Below are positions 13,073 through 14,663 of a stretch of 14,663 nucleotides of DNA, one piece after another (position 1 is the first letter of the stretch; every line of letters begins with the position of its first letter). A program made the translations under genes and the position numbers. The notes beneath the pieces were generated by a model. The model was not told where the DNA came from, searched no databases, and worked only from the letters and a program-made list of their open reading frames with translations. The DNA is from Candidatus Latescibacteria bacterium 4484_107 (lineage in GTDB: Bacteria > Latescibacterota > 4484-107), in the NCBI GenBank assembly GCA_002059205.1, contig MVCQ01000006.1, forward strand, positions 1-14,663. The letters run 5' to 3'.

Positions 13073-13630
13073 ATGTCCAGAAATACCATAGATACCATTA
13101 TGGAGCGGCGCAGCATTCGCAACTACCGGCCCGATCCTATTCCCGAGGAGCACATCGAGCAGATCCTGGAGGCGGGCCGGCAAGCCCCCTCCGCGGGGAA
13201 CCGGCAGCCATGGCATTTCGTGGTCGTCCGGGATCCCGAACTCCGAAAAAAGACGGCGCAGGCCTGTCACGGACAAACGTGGATGGCGGATGCCGCGCTG
13301 ATCGTCGCGGCCATCGGGCGACCTGAGATCAGCGAGAAATGGCACCTCATCGATCCCGCCATCGCGCTTCAGACGATGATCCTGGCGGCGCACAGCTTGG
13401 GGTACGGAACCTGCTGGGTCGGATCGTTCGACGAGGCCGAGGTGAAGGAAGTGCTGGGCATTCCCGAGGAGTTGAAAGTGGTCTGTCTGACGCCCGTCGG
13501 GGTGCCCGATGTGTCTCCGGAAGCCCGGCCGCGCAAGCCGCAGGAGGAAATTTTCTCGTTCGATACGTTCGGAAAGCAGGGCGATCCCTGTGATCGCCCT
13601 GTAGCAACTGAGACAGGAGGGAAACCATGA
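13073..13630 (+). CDS. Nitroreductase-family FMN oxidoreductase
   Basis: This is a 185-residue protein of the nitroreductase family, whose members use FMN and NAD(P)H to reduce nitro, quinone or other compounds; the substrate here is unknown. The family start MERRSIRNYRPDPIPEEHIE (10-29) holds the FMN-phosphate-binding basic residues. APSAGNRQPWHFVVV is near 38-52, and LAAHSLGYGTCWVGSF near 105-120 is the second FMN-contacting region. CLTPVGVPD near 141-149 completes the core. The ATG at 13073 has GGAGGA eight bases upstream. The final residues (about 172-185) look unconserved. They are encoded by a palindrome (13577-13601) and by the ribosome site of the next gene. The stop overlaps the start of the ATPase K gene by four bases (ATGA), so translation is probably coupled. 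Confidence 0.9.
   Translation: MSRNTIDTIMERRSIRNYRPDPIPEEHIEQILEAGRQAPSAGNRQPWHFVVVRDPELRKKTAQACHGQTWMADAALIVAAIGRPEISEKWHLIDPAIALQTMILAAHSLGYGTCWVGSFDEAEVKEVLGIPEELKVVCLTPVGVPDVSPEARPRKPQEEIFSFDTFGKQGDPCDRPVATETGGKP
13577..13601. other. 10-bp perfect hairpin inside the nitroreductase 3' end
   Basis: CAGGGCGATC, loop CCTGT, then GATCGCCCTG. It is coding (residues near GDPCDRP) and ends 12 bases before the AGGAGG ribosome site of the next gene, with no T-tract. It could act as an RNA processing or stability element, or be a small inserted palindrome. Confidence 0.65.
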
Positions 13631-14004
13631 GCATGTTCAGAAAAGGGATCAAGACGGTAAAAGCAACGAACATAGGCTTGGGCGTTCTGAGCCTCGTCCT
13701 GCTCCTCGGAGGCCTGTTCCTGATCTGCAATTTTGGGTTTACAGACGCCGTCCACGCGCAGAGCGAAGAGACTGCGTCGGCCAACCGTGGCGCACAAGGA
13801 ATGGGCTTCATCGCGGCCGCCATAGCCGTGGGGCTGTCCTCCATAGGCGCGGGCATCGCCGTCTCCAACGTAGGCTCCGCCGCGATGGGTGCCGTGGCGG
13901 AACGGCCCGAATTGATGGGCCGCTCCATCATCTACGTGGGGCTGGCCGAGGGGATCGCGATCTACGGACTCATCATCGGCATTATGATTTTGGGCAAAAT
14001 CTAA
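13627..14004 (+). CDS. ntpK: V/A-type ATP synthase subunit K (rotor ring c subunit)
   Basis: This is a 125-residue membrane protein. Residues 15-36 are a hydrophobic segment that, with DAVHAQ near 40-45, looks like a signal peptide cleaved after AHA, as in some bacterial V-type K subunits. The mature part has two transmembrane helices: about 58-82 (FIAAAIAVGLSSIGAGIAVS) and about 99-123, joined by the polar loop AVAERPELMGR. The essential ion-binding carboxylate is E108 (VGLAEGIAIYGL). The short two-helix form fits a rotor subunit of an A/V-type ATPase that couples ion flow to ATP synthesis or hydrolysis. Whether it binds sodium or protons cannot be decided safely by eye. AGGAGG lies eight bases upstream of the ATG, which overlaps the nitroreductase stop. 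An F subunit gene follows; other ATPase genes presumably lie beyond the window. Confidence 0.88.
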   Translation: MSMFRKGIKTVKATNIGLGVLSLVLLLGGLFLICNFGFTDAVHAQSEETASANRGAQGMGFIAAAIAVGLSSIGAGIAVSNVGSAAMGAVAERPELMGRSIIYVGLAEGIAIYGLIIGIMILGKI

Positions 14005-14032
14005 GCATCGAATTGAAGGGTAAAGCTTTCGC

Positions 14033-14149
14033 ACCGCTGAGGACGCAGAGCACGCGAAGAGATTCCTATCTTCCCGCTTCGTTCAGAGCAAAGAGAGCGG
14101 GCCGTGTTACGTTCACGTTTCACGCGGTGTTCTCGGCGGTCTCGGCGGG
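14033..14149. repeat. 9-bp inverted element with an internal 7-bp array, inside the ATPase gene pair
   Basis: The left arm has nonamers ACCGCTGAG, GACGCAGAG and CACGCGAAG (14033-14059). The right arm has CGCGGTGTT, CTCGGCGGT and CTCGGCGGG (14123-14149). Three heptamers (TGTTACG, TTCACGT, TTCACGC; 14105-14125) lie inside. The element occupies the spacer between subunits K and F, and its right end reaches to within six bases of the next start codon. Confidence 0.75.
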
Positions 14150-14154
14150 TAATT

Positions 14155-14460
14155 ATGAAAATTCGTATCGTAGGCGATTCATTTACGGTGGATACCTTCC
14201 GGCTGATCGGCGTCCAGGGCGTCGTGGCGGAAGACGGAGAAGCGGCCAAAGTCCGGATCGAAACCTATCTCAGCGCGGATGACGTGGGCATTGTCCTGAT
14301 CTCCCAGACGCTCGCGGATCAATTGGGAGACACTTTCGAGCGCTACATGGAGCGAAGGGATCTGCCCCTGATTCTGAGTCTGCCGGATCGAGTTACCCGG
14401 GGGAAAGGAGCCGAGCAGCTCGCCGCGCTTATCGAGTCCTCCATAGGGATCCGATTCTAA
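14155..14460 (+). CDS. ntpF: V/A-type ATP synthase subunit F (central stalk)
   Basis: This 101-residue soluble protein is of the V-ATPase F (ATP-synt_F) family, part of the central rotor stalk between the catalytic head and the membrane ring. The start MKIRIVGDSFTVDTFRLIGV matches the first beta strand and glycine-rich turn of the CheY-like fold. VGIVLISQTLADQLGD near 42-57 is the central strand and helix, and LPLILSLPDRV near 69-79 is the conserved proline-containing strand. IESSIGIRF closes the protein. The ribosome site is weak (GGCGGG, about five bases before ATG) and comes from the right arm of the repeat element in front of it, so expression may depend on read-through or coupling from subunit K. 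The order K then F fits a V/A-type ATPase operon. Confidence 0.88.
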   Translation: MKIRIVGDSFTVDTFRLIGVQGVVAEDGEAAKVRIETYLSADDVGIVLISQTLADQLGDTFERYMERRDLPLILSLPDRVTRGKGAEQLAALIESSIGIRF

Positions 14461-14663
14461 AGGGATATAACCTGCCTTATTCATGAATTTGGACAGAATT
14501 CTCCTTTGTTCTTGTGAAACGGGGTATTTTGAATTTTTGGTCTCAAAACTCAGTTTTCAAGAAGGTTGAGCAAAGCCTGAAGTTGAGCGTAACACCACAG
14601 ATTTATGAATAATTCAGGATAAAGGAATACCCTCCCGCCGGTTCGCAACCTGCGGGAGGTTCG
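14461..14663. other. Non-coding end of window with a strong terminal hairpin
   Basis: No gene is visible in the last 203 bases. At 14631-14659, CCTCCCGC pairs with GCGGGAGG, and inside it GGTT pairs with AACC around a CGC loop, with one C/T mismatch between the two stems. There is no T-tract before the window ends, so it may be a repeat-element end as easily as a terminator. The preceding AT-rich stretch shows no clear signal. Confidence 0.5.

Noticed and set aside
2634..14613. Shared 14-mer GATTTATGAATAAT at 2634-2647 and 14600-14613
   Set aside because: One AT-rich 14-base match is about what chance gives in a window of this size, and the flanks do not align.

Overview
The window reads as a piece of a bacterial chromosome, moderately GC-rich by eye. 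It has ordinary Shine-Dalgarno sites and two good sigma-70-type promoters. The organism cannot be fixed from sequence alone. A V/A-type rotary ATPase (subunits K and F), a protein of the type I remember as Minf_1886/TIGR04138 (best known from Planctomycetes, Verrucomicrobia and neighbouring candidate phyla), and spacers full of microrepeats suggest an uncultured Gram-negative lineage. Poribacteria- or Latescibacteria-like groups are guesses.

Layout. Positions 1-9162 are coded almost entirely on the minus strand and 9205-14460 on the plus strand, with a divergent promoter region near 9134-9260. In transcription order the minus side is: M42 metallo-aminopeptidase; uridine kinase; Minf_1886-like protein; an RpiB-family sugar isomerase with an N-terminal tail typical of bacterial microcompartment (BMC) cargo; a truncated IS91-type transposase; a small conserved-looking protein; a GlmL/MutL-type reactivation ATPase of a B12-dependent mutase; a frameshifted DUF2283-like gene and a short duplicated scrap of the glmL 3' end; then, after a gene-poor stretch, miaB and a secreted TPR protein cut by the window edge. 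The plus side is: a D-2-hydroxyacid dehydrogenase; a class III (GabT-like) aminotransferase; a DUF2914 lipoprotein; a 680-bp gene-free, repeat-rich gap; a nitroreductase; and V-ATPase subunits K and F.

How the genes work together. No single pathway is complete here. The dehydrogenase and aminotransferase could form a keto/amino-acid module. The nitroreductase and the ATPase K gene overlap by four bases and are probably co-transcribed. GlmL implies a B12-dependent aminomutase elsewhere, and the RpiB variant implies a microcompartment elsewhere; neither partner is in the window.

The most striking signal is in the spacers. Many gene-gene gaps hold degenerate tandem arrays with fixed unit lengths: 7-bp arrays at 655-773, 6557-6633, 7922-8019, 10365-10462 and 11808-11842; 8-bp arrays at 4860-4923, 9267-9298 and 12499-12554; about 9-bp arrays at 5713-5792, 11845-11870, 12469-12586 and 14033-14149; 10-bp arrays at 7022-7081 and, weakly, 12946-12975. 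Several switch to the reverse complement half-way, so they can fold into hairpins; some are nested, and some supply stop codons or the last residues of neighbouring proteins.
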